64,000 nt of DNA from Chlamydomonas reinhardtii. Taxonomy: Eukaryota; Chlorophyta; Chlorophyceae; Chlamydomonadales; Chlamydomonadaceae. A program made the translations under genes and the position numbers. Positions 21,112 to 30,429 of the stretch are shown one piece after another (position 1 is the stretch's first letter; the number at the start of each line of letters is the position of its first letter). Location of the stretch: contig NC_057020.1 of assembly GCF_000002595.2 (NCBI RefSeq), positions 3,694,706 to 3,758,705 of the forward strand, written 5' to 3'. Below the pieces are notes generated by a model. That model searched no databases, was not told the origin of the DNA, and saw only the letters and a list, made by a program, of their open reading frames with translations.

Positions 21112-23724
21112 ATGTCCTGCTGCCCCGCACCTAGCGGCGTTCACCCCGTCAGCGGCCATGCCTGGACGGCTTATAGTAACGGTGGCGGCGACAGCAGCCT
21201 CAGCGGCGAGTCATGCCCTGCCACGCCCACGGGCCTGAGAACTCGGAGCAGCACCGCCAGCAGCACCGCCAGCAGTACCGCCAGCGGCACGGCGGGCACG
21301 GCGACCGACGAGACGCATCACGGCAGTAGCAGCGGCAGCAGCAGCGCGCGCCATGGCTGTCAAGTGTTGAAGCCTCTCCTCAGCGGGAGGAGACGGTGCT
21401 TCAGCGTTGACGAGCAGGCATTGCTCAACCTGCGCCTGTCCTGCTATGGCACTCGTATCAGCGGCGGTGGCGGCGACGGTGGCGGCAGGAGCAGTAATGG
21501 CAGTGTCGGCATCGGCAGCGTGGGAAGTGCCGCGCCACTGGATTCTGCGGATTCTCCTGAAGGTTTGCTGCAATCGATGGACAGCAACCCTCCGGCTGGG
21601 CTTCGCGCCACCTCCTGCGTCTACACCAGCAGCGCTGCTCGTGCCGCCGCTGCGGACAGCGGCAGCGCTTTCACCCTTGGCGGCGGCGGCAGCCGGCCCG
21701 CAGCTCAGCAGGTGCTGATACCGTGGCTGTCGCTAACGGAGGCGGCACTCGCCGTTGCCATGGGTTCTAATGATCGGGGCTGCGGCATAGGTGCGAGTGG
21801 GGCCGCGGCGCCGGCGGCAGTGGTGCTCTCTACTCACACTTCCTGCAGCAGCCTGCCCTCCAGCCTGGACGAGGAGCAGCATCAGGCCCCGGGCAGTGCT
21901 GGTGAGCACAGCGAATGCATCCTGGAGCCAGCAGCACCGGGACAGTCGACTGCCGCCGCTGCGGCGGCGACTGCCGCTAACACGCATGACGAAGACAACG
22001 GCGCGACCCCTGCTTCCGCAGGCCAACATGAACCAAAGACACCGCCAGCAAAGGTGCCGGGAGCCGCACCGGTCACCCCCATCAATGCCAGCCCGCCGAT
22101 ACTGAAAAGCGCGGCGTCTTCCATGCAGCCGTTCAGCCACAGCCCCTCAGCAGCTGCTACGTCCCACAATCCGTGGCCGCTGCTAGGCTGCAGCTGCGGT
22201 GTGCTGGGGCTGCCTCCCTGCAGCATCCCAGGCCTGTGTGCGACCCGGGCGCGCCTACGTGACCTCGGCCTGGTCAGGCCCGGCAATGCGGCGGCCCCCG
22301 CCGCCGCTGCTACTGCGGTGCAATTGCCAAACGCAGTGGCCCATGCGTGTGGCGGCGCCATGGCGCCGCCTCGCTTGCCAGGCCCATCGCCCTATGTGAC
22401 CAGCAGGCCCGGAAGCCCGCGTTGTTTGCCGGACGCCGTTGCTGGTGCTCCAGCTCGGCACCAGCTCACTGCCTGCGTGTCCGGTGCTGCTGCTGGGCAC
22501 AGCAGTGGCGGTTGCTGGCTGAGTGCCCATCCACCACCGACCAGCGGCTTGTGGCAGCAGCTGCGGCACACTGTGACTTGGTGGCCTGCCCCGCACTTCC
22601 AGGCTCCGTGGCCAGGGGCGGCAGCAGCTGCGGCGCCGCCAGCTGCCGCCGTGGCAGCGCCACAAGCCGGAGGCACGCAGCTGGCCCAGGGAGACGAACC
22701 CGACGACAGCACAACACTGCCAGTGCAGAACGCACTTCAGCTGCTCATGCGAAAGCAGCACAGAGCTGCCAATGGGCAGCAGCAGCCATCCGTGACAAAG
22801 GTGCCCACGCCTGCGCCTGGGCAGCCCGAGCCCGGCTGCTATGCACCTGGGGCCGCGGGTGGCACGGCTGCCTTTGCCGCACCTTGCTCGCCATGTCGGC
22901 CTTTCTCGGACAGCCAGCCGGGCAGCGACAATAACGGTGATGATGACGACCTCTGCTGGCACATCTCACTGCCGCCCATCCCAGCCGCCACGCCCATGGC
23001 ACGCCACGACGCACCCAGCCTGTACCACCACCTGTTCCACAACCCCATCGCACCCAGCTGCCTGGAACGAGCGCAGTTCAGCTACCTCAACCCACTGGCT
23101 GAGGAGGAGGAGGAAGAGGAGGAGGAGGAGGGCGTAGAGGCAGCAGCGCAGGCTGGCGGGGAGGATGGAGAGCGCGGGCCGCTGGGTGGTGCCGCACCCG
23201 CGCAGGCCGATGCGGAGGCTGCTCACGGGGAGACATGCGCACACGGCACAACAACCTCGGCACCCGCAGCTGCAGCCGGCGCAGCGGGGCCAGTTGCGGT
23301 GGGGCTGCGGCCGGCCCCGGCCGGCAGCGGCACGTACGAGAATCCCATGGTTGGGGACCCGTGCGATCAGGATCTGGATCTGGGTCAGGCTGATGTCAGC
23401 TACCGCAACCCTCTAACAGGCGAGGCGGAGGCGGAGGGGGCGGAGGACGAGGCGCAGGTGGGGGGCGGTATGGACTTGAAGCTTAGGATGCCCTTGTTGC
23501 CCTCCGTGGCGACCACCGGCACCACCGCCAGCGCAGGAGCAGCAGCAGCAGCAGCAGCAGCCGCAATCACGTCTGCAGCAGCTCACACCACCGCCACTAC
23601 CACCACCACCACCACCACCGTAGCAAGGCCGCGGGGTAGCGGCAATGATACCGCGCTGGGGAACAGGCGGGCACAGCAGCAGAGGCAGCAACAGCTGCAG
23701 CAACGGCGCAGGCCGTGGAGGTAA
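21112..23724 (+). CDS. Y-x-N-P-L motif protein B (tandem family, member 2)
   Basis: One open exon of 870 residues from ATG 21112. The frame is open a little further left, and a CAG acceptor-like site lies at 21100-21102, so an upstream exon is possible. It is Ala/Ser/Gly-rich overall. Around residues 359-383 it carries GCSCGVLGLPPCSIPGLCAT then RARL, closely matching the Cys block of member A. Near the C-terminus it has LFHNPI, SYLNPLAEEEE (leading into a run of about ten Glu), TYENPMVGDP and SYRNPLTGEAE, each followed by acidic residues. It ends in Ala and Thr homopolymers, then a Gln/Arg-rich tail. There are no enzyme or membrane signatures. The tail GGTAACAAG at 23720 could be a splice donor, but the in-frame TAA is accepted here. 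Confidence 0.68.
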   Translation: MSCCPAPSGVHPVSGHAWTAYSNGGGDSSLSGESCPATPTGLRTRSSTASSTASSTASGTAGTATDETHHGSSSGSSSARHGCQVLKPLLSGRRRCFSVDEQALLNLRLSCYGTRISGGGGDGGGRSSNGSVGIGSVGSAAPLDSADSPEGLLQSMDSNPPAGLRATSCVYTSSAARAAAADSGSAFTLGGGGSRPAAQQVLIPWLSLTEAALAVAMGSNDRGCGIGASGAAAPAAVVLSTHTSCSSLPSSLDEEQHQAPGSAGEHSECILEPAAPGQSTAAAAAATAANTHDEDNGATPASAGQHEPKTPPAKVPGAAPVTPINASPPILKSAASSMQPFSHSPSAAATSHNPWPLLGCSCGVLGLPPCSIPGLCATRARLRDLGLVRPGNAAAPAAAATAVQLPNAVAHACGGAMAPPRLPGPSPYVTSRPGSPRCLPDAVAGAPARHQLTACVSGAAAGHSSGGCWLSAHPPPTSGLWQQLRHTVTWWPAPHFQAPWPGAAAAAAPPAAAVAAPQAGGTQLAQGDEPDDSTTLPVQNALQLLMRKQHRAANGQQQPSVTKVPTPAPGQPEPGCYAPGAAGGTAAFAAPCSPCRPFSDSQPGSDNNGDDDDLCWHISLPPIPAATPMARHDAPSLYHHLFHNPIAPSCLERAQFSYLNPLAEEEEEEEEEEGVEAAAQAGGEDGERGPLGGAAPAQADAEAAHGETCAHGTTTSAPAAAAGAAGPVAVGLRPAPAGSGTYENPMVGDPCDQDLDLGQADVSYRNPLTGEAEAEGAEDEAQVGGGMDLKLRMPLLPSVATTGTTASAGAAAAAAAAAITSAAAHTTATTTTTTTTVARPRGSGNDTALGNRRAQQQRQQQLQQRRRPWR

Positions 23725-25607
23725 CAAGATCACTTTGGAAGGGGACTGGGGGTATTGGGGGAGGTGCGGGCGTGTGCCGTGTGGGGCTGCACAGCAAATG
23801 TGCTGTGGTCCCCGAGCAACTTGTTGCTGGGAGGTACGTCAGTCCAGTAATTACCGGACTGAAGGCGGATGAGAAAGTTAGACGGGGTTGTCCCTGGTTT
23901 CAAAACTGCTGCTGCTTGGATTGTGTCGTCGTAAACTTAAGCCTCGTACGGGAGAGTAGTGGGCGCAGCCCACTTTCCACCTTTCTGTTCGTCATGCGCA
24001 CTGTTTGAATAATTTAAGTCCGTGTGTGGCCAAACGCCACTAATAGAGCACACCGCAAAGGTGAAGGGAATACCGGCACTGTAACCGTGCTAGGGTGTGA
24101 TGAATGATTGACTGGCTCATGCATCCATGGGCTCACAATGCCGTGGCAGTTCAACCCGACTCATTCAACTATGACTGCTGGTCTTGGGGGAGGGACATGC
24201 GCTGTTACAGTTGCGTTTGTTTCTGTGATGGGCTCCGTCTATGTACACGTGGTGGGCGGGGGTGCACGGTGATGGGCAATCTTGTCTTAGTTTGCCTTTT
24301 GCCAGTCTTCGCGGGTGTTCGTGTGTTTGTGTGTTGTGCGAGGCCCTGTGCTGTTACTAAATGAGGGGCACAAAAGCAGGAAGGCACCACCCATATGACT
24401 CTAATGGTACAGGGGTGGTGTGGCCCCCTGCGTGCAAGCACCTGTTTGTGTCGCTGGCAACGCGTGCTAGGTGCACACGCCGGCGACCCTAGGTTTCCGA
24501 GCGTGTGGCGGTTGACTGTTGTTTACAGGGTTTAAATTGCTCAATTTGTTGGAAGGGTCTTTGGTGGACATGTGGTCCTAAATTCGGCAGTAATAACATC
24601 TGTTAGCTGCAGATGGCAGGTGGCGCGAGGATGGAGCAGGAGGAACCCCTGAACTCAAGGTAAAGCAACCACCGCCGTGAAGAAGCAAGACTCTGGACAG
24701 TCTTGCCCTCTTCCGTTTCAGAACCAATTCAGGCCGCAGCGATAATCCTATGAACAAGCTCAGCGCGCCAAACCATTTGTAACCTGAAAGTACCATTCGC
24801 TCCACGAAATAAGCCTTTCCTCTCGGGTATGACTGCCCCTCTAGTACAAACATCTATGCTGTTTCCATCTGATACAACTTGATAACGCAAAGACCGATCG
24901 CCGAAGAGCACGGGGTCGATGTTTTTCGAATCGCTGTATCTGGGCTTTTCAATAGTTATGCGCTCTAAGGAGGTTTTTACATGCAAGTATACACTGCTAG
25001 GCTGCGGTAGCGGGTAATCGAGGAAGTCTGGAATTTATTACGCAACTGTGCAAAGTAGCACTGTTGCTGCATAGGACGTCTATTTTCATCCCTTAGCGCC
25101 CGCATCTGTGCACTTGGGCAACGCCTCTGCTCACAGCGCGGGCTGGCGGGCGTTCTGCGCGCGCTTCTGCCTGCCGGTCACTGGGCACATTGTGTCTTCC
25201 CATAAAGGCAAGTATTAATAGTGCGATCTAGATCAAGCCTGAAAACGGGGGGAAAACCCCTCCTGAAACTGCGAGCTTGCGAGCATCAAGAGCGCCTGCG
25301 TGGCGCCGGTGTAGCGATAGTAATGCGCATCTTGACAGCGCACGAATGCATAGACAAGCTTATGCCTTGTTCATGTGGAGAATGTCATTAAGCTGTGGCG
25401 CGCGCGGGGCCTTGCGCCGCAGTTTGCATGCACGCATCACTTCGTGCTCTAGTCTACCGCATTCTGTCGCCGACACAAACCTCTAACTCAGCTGCACGCA
25501 TTCGCAGGCCGACTGCAAGGCCTTGGCTGGTTACGGCCTAGTTAGCCACACTGGTTCCGGCGCAGGGCTGTTTCGTCGTGCGCCAGCGCCTGTTCCGCAG
25601 TGCGAAA
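23725..25607. other. Intergenic, with a lower-GC island at about 24540-25080
   Basis: The 3' UTR of member B comes first (TGTAA at 24080). The stretch at 24540-25080 is clearly less GC-rich than the rest of the window and opens two overlapping minus-strand frames of about 85-90 codons (24986-24729 and 24853-24578). Neither has a recognised domain, so I do not call a gene. The 5' region of member C follows. Confidence 0.45.
24080..24084 (+). terminator. Candidate TGTAA poly(A) signal of member B
   Basis: TGTAA 356 nt after the stop of member B. Confidence 0.45.
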
Positions 25608-27974
25608 ATGGCCGACGCCTGGAAGCAAGGTTCTGCATCAGCCTCTCCGCTATGCCGAATGTCACATGCCCTAGAAGCTGCGGGCGGTGTGTGCGCGCTG
25701 GTCAACGACCCTGCCCTGCCAAGCCCTATGCTGTTGCGGCGGTGCCGCATGGGCACCGCAACCGTGGACGCCGCACATACGACGAACGCCTTGTCCCCCA
25801 GTCTGCTGGGTTCGTACTATGCCACGGCGGTACAATTTGATGTTGTTGTCAGCGGTGAACGCGCAGAACAGACAGCGCTAATCAGCCCGGCAGCGCCTGG
25901 CGCCGACCCTTGCTCACGCAGCAGCAGCAGCAGCAGCAATGCCTGCCACAGCCCCGCTGCTGCGTGCGGCACTGTGGTCCCCAACATACTCAGCAGCCGC
26001 TCCACTCCCACGAGCAGCGTGGGTGGCTCTCCATCACACTGCGCCTTTGGAGGCCGCAGCAGCTGCGGTGGCAGCAGTTGCAGCGGCAGCAGCTGCGGCG
26101 GCGGCAGCAGCTGCGGCGGCGGCGGCGGCGGCAGCTGCGGCGGCGGCCCGTCGGCCACGGCCTCTCCAACCAGCGTCGCTCCTTGCCCGGTCGCAACCTA
26201 CACCCGCGGCCGCAGTGGCGGCGGCGGTGTAAATCATGGCAACAACATGGAGACGTGTGCTCCCTGCCTTCACGCCGCGCTCCTGCCCGGCCTCTTCCTG
26301 ATGGCCTCCGACTCTGCTGACGCGGCTGTTTCCGTTGAGACGCCGTGCACGGAAGGCCCGCGGCCTGCCGAGCAGTTGGAGCCTTCCGTCCTTGCCACGC
26401 CCGCCGGGGCTACCTCGCGGCACGCCAATACCCGCAGCCGCCATCTCCAAACCGTGGGCCGTGCGACGCGCCGCGTGCACCTCGACTCCTCAGCAGGCTG
26501 CTACAGCGTCAGCGCTCCCGCCGCATCGGCGTCTGCCACGGCGGCGGCGGTCAGGGCGGCGGCGGTCACGGCGGCGGCGGTCACGGCGGCGCCCCTGCTG
26601 CCGTGCTCGCGCGTGCGCTACGCACTGGCGGCACTCGAGGAGGTCGCGGGCTTGCGTGTTTCGAGGCTGCCGCCGGCACCAAGGGTGTTGGCTGCCGGCG
26701 GCGCCGGCCCGGCCTCCGCGTTCGCCTCGGCGGCTGCGGCTGATCTCGTCGCGGCTGCAGTAACAGTTGCTCCATCGGGATGTGACGCGGGCCTGCCGGC
26801 TGTGCCGCTTCAGCCAGCCGCCTCGGCGCCGGCGGCCGACGGCCAGCGATGCACCACTGGCGGGCTGGCGGGCGGCGTGGAGGGCGCGGCTGCACTGCAA
26901 GTGGCGCCGCCACCACTCCGAGTGCTGAGTGCCAGGCTAGGGTGAGTGCGGGGGAGGGGAGCGGGGGACTGGTTGTGTGGTACGCGCGCTTGCATCTGCA
27001 TGTGGCGAAGCTACGGTGCAGAACTGCTGCCTCAGTCGAACCTCTGGCTTGAACGCCAGTCCCCTCAACATGTTTTCCTCCCTGTTGCTACTCCCTGCAG
27101 GCTCATTACCGCTACTGCTGCACGGAGCAGCTCGAAGCAGCTCGAGGTGGACACGGGCACAGGCGTCCGGCGCAGCGACGGCAGCTTGTCAGGGGCAGCT
27201 GGCACAGGCGACTCGCCCACACACGTCACGTCCGGTAGGAGCAGCAACAGCAGCTGCGGTGGCGGCGACTCCACGGCCCCCAAAGGCGCGCATTGCAACC
27301 GCGAGGCTTGCAGCGCTGCTGCCGAGTTGGAGGACTCGCCTCTTACGGAGTATGGTAACCCCGTTGCCGGCCCGACAGCGACATCCACTGTCGACGTGAT
27401 TGCCGCTGTTGGCGGCGTCAGTACGCCAAGCACGCCCGTGGCCTCCGTGGCGAACCCGGACGCGTGCCTTGCGACCTGCTATCAGAACCCCCTCGCGGCC
27501 TATGACAACATGGAGCCCGGTGACTGCAGCTATCGCAATCCACTGTGCAGCGTCAACGGCGGCGGCGCCAGCGGAGCCGACGATGACGATGATGATGACG
27601 GCGGCGAGGACGTGTTCGCAATGCCTGTTATGCCGCTTAACGCGCTGCTCACGACCTGGAGCGTGAGCAGCCGCAGCGGCGGCGGCAGCAGGGGCGGCAG
27701 CGGCGGCGGCAGCAGGGGCGGCAGCAGGGGCGGCAGCAGGGGCGGCAGCGGCGGCGGCGCGCCTGCCGGCAGTATGGGCGGCGGCAGCGGCATCAAGGCC
27801 TCGTGCCCTTGGAATGAATTTTGCCCCAGCAGCAGCACGGGCGGCGACGAGCTGGTTGTGGTGGGGCATGCGGCCAGCCCGGTGGGCAGGCTGGCACGCA
27901 CGCGGCAGGGCAGTGGGGGCAGTCAGCTGGCGGTGCGTTCAAGCAAGCAAGCCGCATCCACGCATGCCGCGTGA
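25608..27974 (+). CDS. Y-x-N-P-L motif protein C (tandem family, member 3)
   Basis: Exons 25608-26941 and 27101-27974, joined in phase 2, encode 735 residues. The start MADAWKQGSASASPLCRMSH is the first in-frame ATG; an upstream exon is possible because CCGCAG precedes it. A Cys/Gly/Ser repeat (SSCGGSSCSGSSCGG) lies near residues 150-185. A CAPCLHAALLPGLFLM segment may be a diverged relative of the PGLC block in members A and B, but the match is weak. Exon 2 holds TEYGNPVAG, TCYQNPLAAYDNM and DCSYRNPLCSV (about residues 527-590), then a seven-Asp run and a GGS/RGGS tandem repeat before the C-terminus. As in member B, the motifs are followed by acidic tracts. Function is unknown; membership in the tandem family rests on the motif and its context. 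Confidence 0.66.
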
Positions 27975-27990
27975 GGGAGGCTTCGGGCAC

Positions 27991-28036
27991 GGAATAGCAC
28001 GGAATAGCGGAATAGCACGGAATAGCACGGAATAGC
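27991..28036 (+). repeat. GGAATAGCAC minisatellite
   Basis: Five tandem copies of a GGAATAGC/GGAATAGCAC unit start 17 nt after the stop codon of member C. Unit length alternates between 8 and 10 bp. Confidence 0.85.
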
Positions 28037-29029
28037 ATTCGGTTGCTTGCCGGCCGGAGTCATTCGTGTTGTGAGCGGTATACGGTCTATCTACGGCCGT
28101 GACATTGACTGGCAAGCAATGGGGCATTGCGCAAGGGCGCCCAGGCTGCAGCCCCTCGTACCTAAGCAGGATGCACAGATAGCTTACTATGATAACAATA
28201 CGTGGCAAGGCCGTGCACAAATGTAGGTGTGGCACAATCCAAAGCGCCGCGCACCAGCGGTAGTCGCGTGTGGGTCATAGCGGGGGTAGTGTGTCGTAAT
28301 CTGGGTTGACAGACAGCGGACGAGCACTTTCTTTCCTGGCATTGGCACGCGCAGCAGCACTGCGGTCCTTACCTGCAGGATTGGGCAAGCATATACGGCA
28401 CTGCCATGTGCTGCAGTTTCAGCGGTTGGATTGATTTTACTAGCTTTGGATGTTTCAACTGCCGTGGTGTAGTGCCAAGGGGGCGTGCCGCCGTGACGGC
28501 AGGTTGGGCTGAGTGCCTGCGTTGCATGCGCTTGCACGCGCAGCAGGCGAGCCCTGCGTGCCAGCAGGCAACGTGGGTGATGAGCGCAGGGGTGCACGGC
28601 GCCACCGGTACGGCATGCGCGCCAGCGTGCGATCGCAACTACGCAGGATTGATGCATGTGTGCTGGAACTTGAGGCGGATGACGCAGGCACCAGGCCGCA
28701 AGGCTACCAAATATAATGTCTTACATCTGCTGAGGAGTGAGAGTTGTTTATTCGAAGGTGCGATGTCTAATGCGGCGCCGCAGGGCGTTGTAGAGTGGAA
28801 GGTGGCTGGCAGACACATGTGCACGCGTTGCACCAGTAGTGGGTGTTAAGTATACCTGCTTCGGTAGGCTACGTTGGTCAAGACACGCACGCACGCGCAC
28901 GATCGACAGATGTAAATTCGACTTGCGCCCCTCACGGGTTCCCTGCCAAGTTTGACATTCTGGGTCCACAGGTTCAGTATGGTCTTCATGTGCAAATGGT
29001 TGCAGGCTTTGATGTCGTCTCCGCTGGCG

Positions 29030-29290
29030 GTGCTTGAGTGGGTAGCTGAGCCACTGGACCTTGAGGCAGGGTCGTACGGCGGCGATGGCGTCCCTGCTGG
29101 CGCCCTGGCCGAGTGAGCGCTTGGCGTGCTTGGGGAAGCGCTGAGTGACCACCACCATGTCGCGGTTGCCGTCTCTCCGTCAGGCCCCGAGGGCGGCAGG
29201 GGGCCGGCCAGGTCCACGCCGAGGCGGTAGTAGAAGAGCCCGGCTCATGACCGGCCGGAGGGATGACACCCGCGGTTATGGCCGCTCTCA
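29030..29290 (-). mobile_element. Ty3/gypsy-type retrotransposon scrap (integrase region)
   Basis: On the minus strand, short segments recall the integrase core start of chromovirus-like polyproteins (GVDLAGPLPPSG; MVVVTQRFPKHAKRSL). It is a small, broken fossil carrying several disabling changes. No protease, reverse transcriptase, LTRs or target-site duplication could be delimited. It is probably old, and the edges are approximate. Confidence 0.5.
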
Positions 29291-30429
29291 TCCAGCTCCG
29301 GTCTACCGTATCAGCCGTGAGCTTACTTTAACTTGAAGGCAACGGCTGTAAACCTTGGTTGGGCTTGGGACAAAGCCCGCTGAGTCGCCCGCCCACCTGG
29401 ATTAGCCGGCGGCCCACCCAGATTAGCCCCGGGCCCGCCCGCGGTGAGGCCCGCAACCCCTCCCGAACGGGTCAACGGCACTCAGCTTAGTCTTCGCCGG
29501 AGCTCGCTCCGCCGTGCTCCGCTAAGTTCGAGGTCCTGGTGGAAGAGGCCTGGAAGAGGCTTGTCATCCCTCTGGCGGCGCCACAGCGGCTCGGTCAAAG
29601 CACGGCTGACAATCCGCAGGTGAGCGAGCTGGAGGGCGAGCGTGCCGTGGTCCTGAGCAGTTTCTGGCAGTTATGCCGCTGAGGACCTCTCCGGACAGAC
29701 GACAGCTTTCAAACCTTCCCCAGCGAGTATTAATGATCTGAGATGATCAGATCAGGAGCACGAGATACTAACCGACATGCACTAGACGTCGAAACCGAGT
29801 CGAAACCGATGACGGAAGAGTGAAGTTCGCACAAACCCTTTCACAAGATTCATTGCATTGTCCCGCTCGTGTGATGATATTTGATCAACACGCGCATTTA
29901 GAGTGCATGCGCGGGCAACGCTAACAGGTGCTAACGCAGGCGTCGAAGGAGCCTGCGCCTCACATTGTAAATACTGTGCATGTGCATTTCCATGTGCATA
30001 CTAGACTCATTTGGCCGTCTCGCCCGCCGTGCCCCCTAGTTGACGACGCTCGAACTCGGATTATCAGATTACGCGTGAGGTATGGGCCCTTACTTGGCCT
30101 CATCTTATAAGGCCCTTTCTCCTTGAAAGTCTATTGGTAAAGACCATTACGACGTGGTGAAGAAGTCGACTGTTCACAGCGCTAAGACTACGCGAGGACA
30201 CTAGTGTCGAGACGCAAGAGCTTGCGAGCAGCTCCAAACAACACAGTCCACACATTACGCCTGCTAACTCAAGACTCAGACATGGCCGCCTTGCCGTAAG
30301 CAAAGCAGTCTGCGCGTTCCGGCGGTCCCCCAAACTTCAACGCTGATCCCAGACTGACGCGAACTCCTGCTGGCCTGCCGCACATGCCACGTGCCGGCTG
30401 TGACATTCTGCAATTATCTTCATCGCAGA

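Larger units (their letters stand above)
27975..30429. other. Gene-poor region with an element scrap
   Basis: About 2.4 kb. It starts with a pentanucleotide-rich repeat right after the stop of member C and contains a decayed Ty3/gypsy integrase scrap near 29.0-29.3 kb. The stretch from 29340 to 30380 is otherwise unremarkable. No exon of the downstream oxidoreductase is needed before 30430. Confidence 0.5.

Noticed and set aside
29340-29720. Possible extension of the retrotransposon scrap
   Set aside because: No polyprotein segment could be recognised beyond about 29290.
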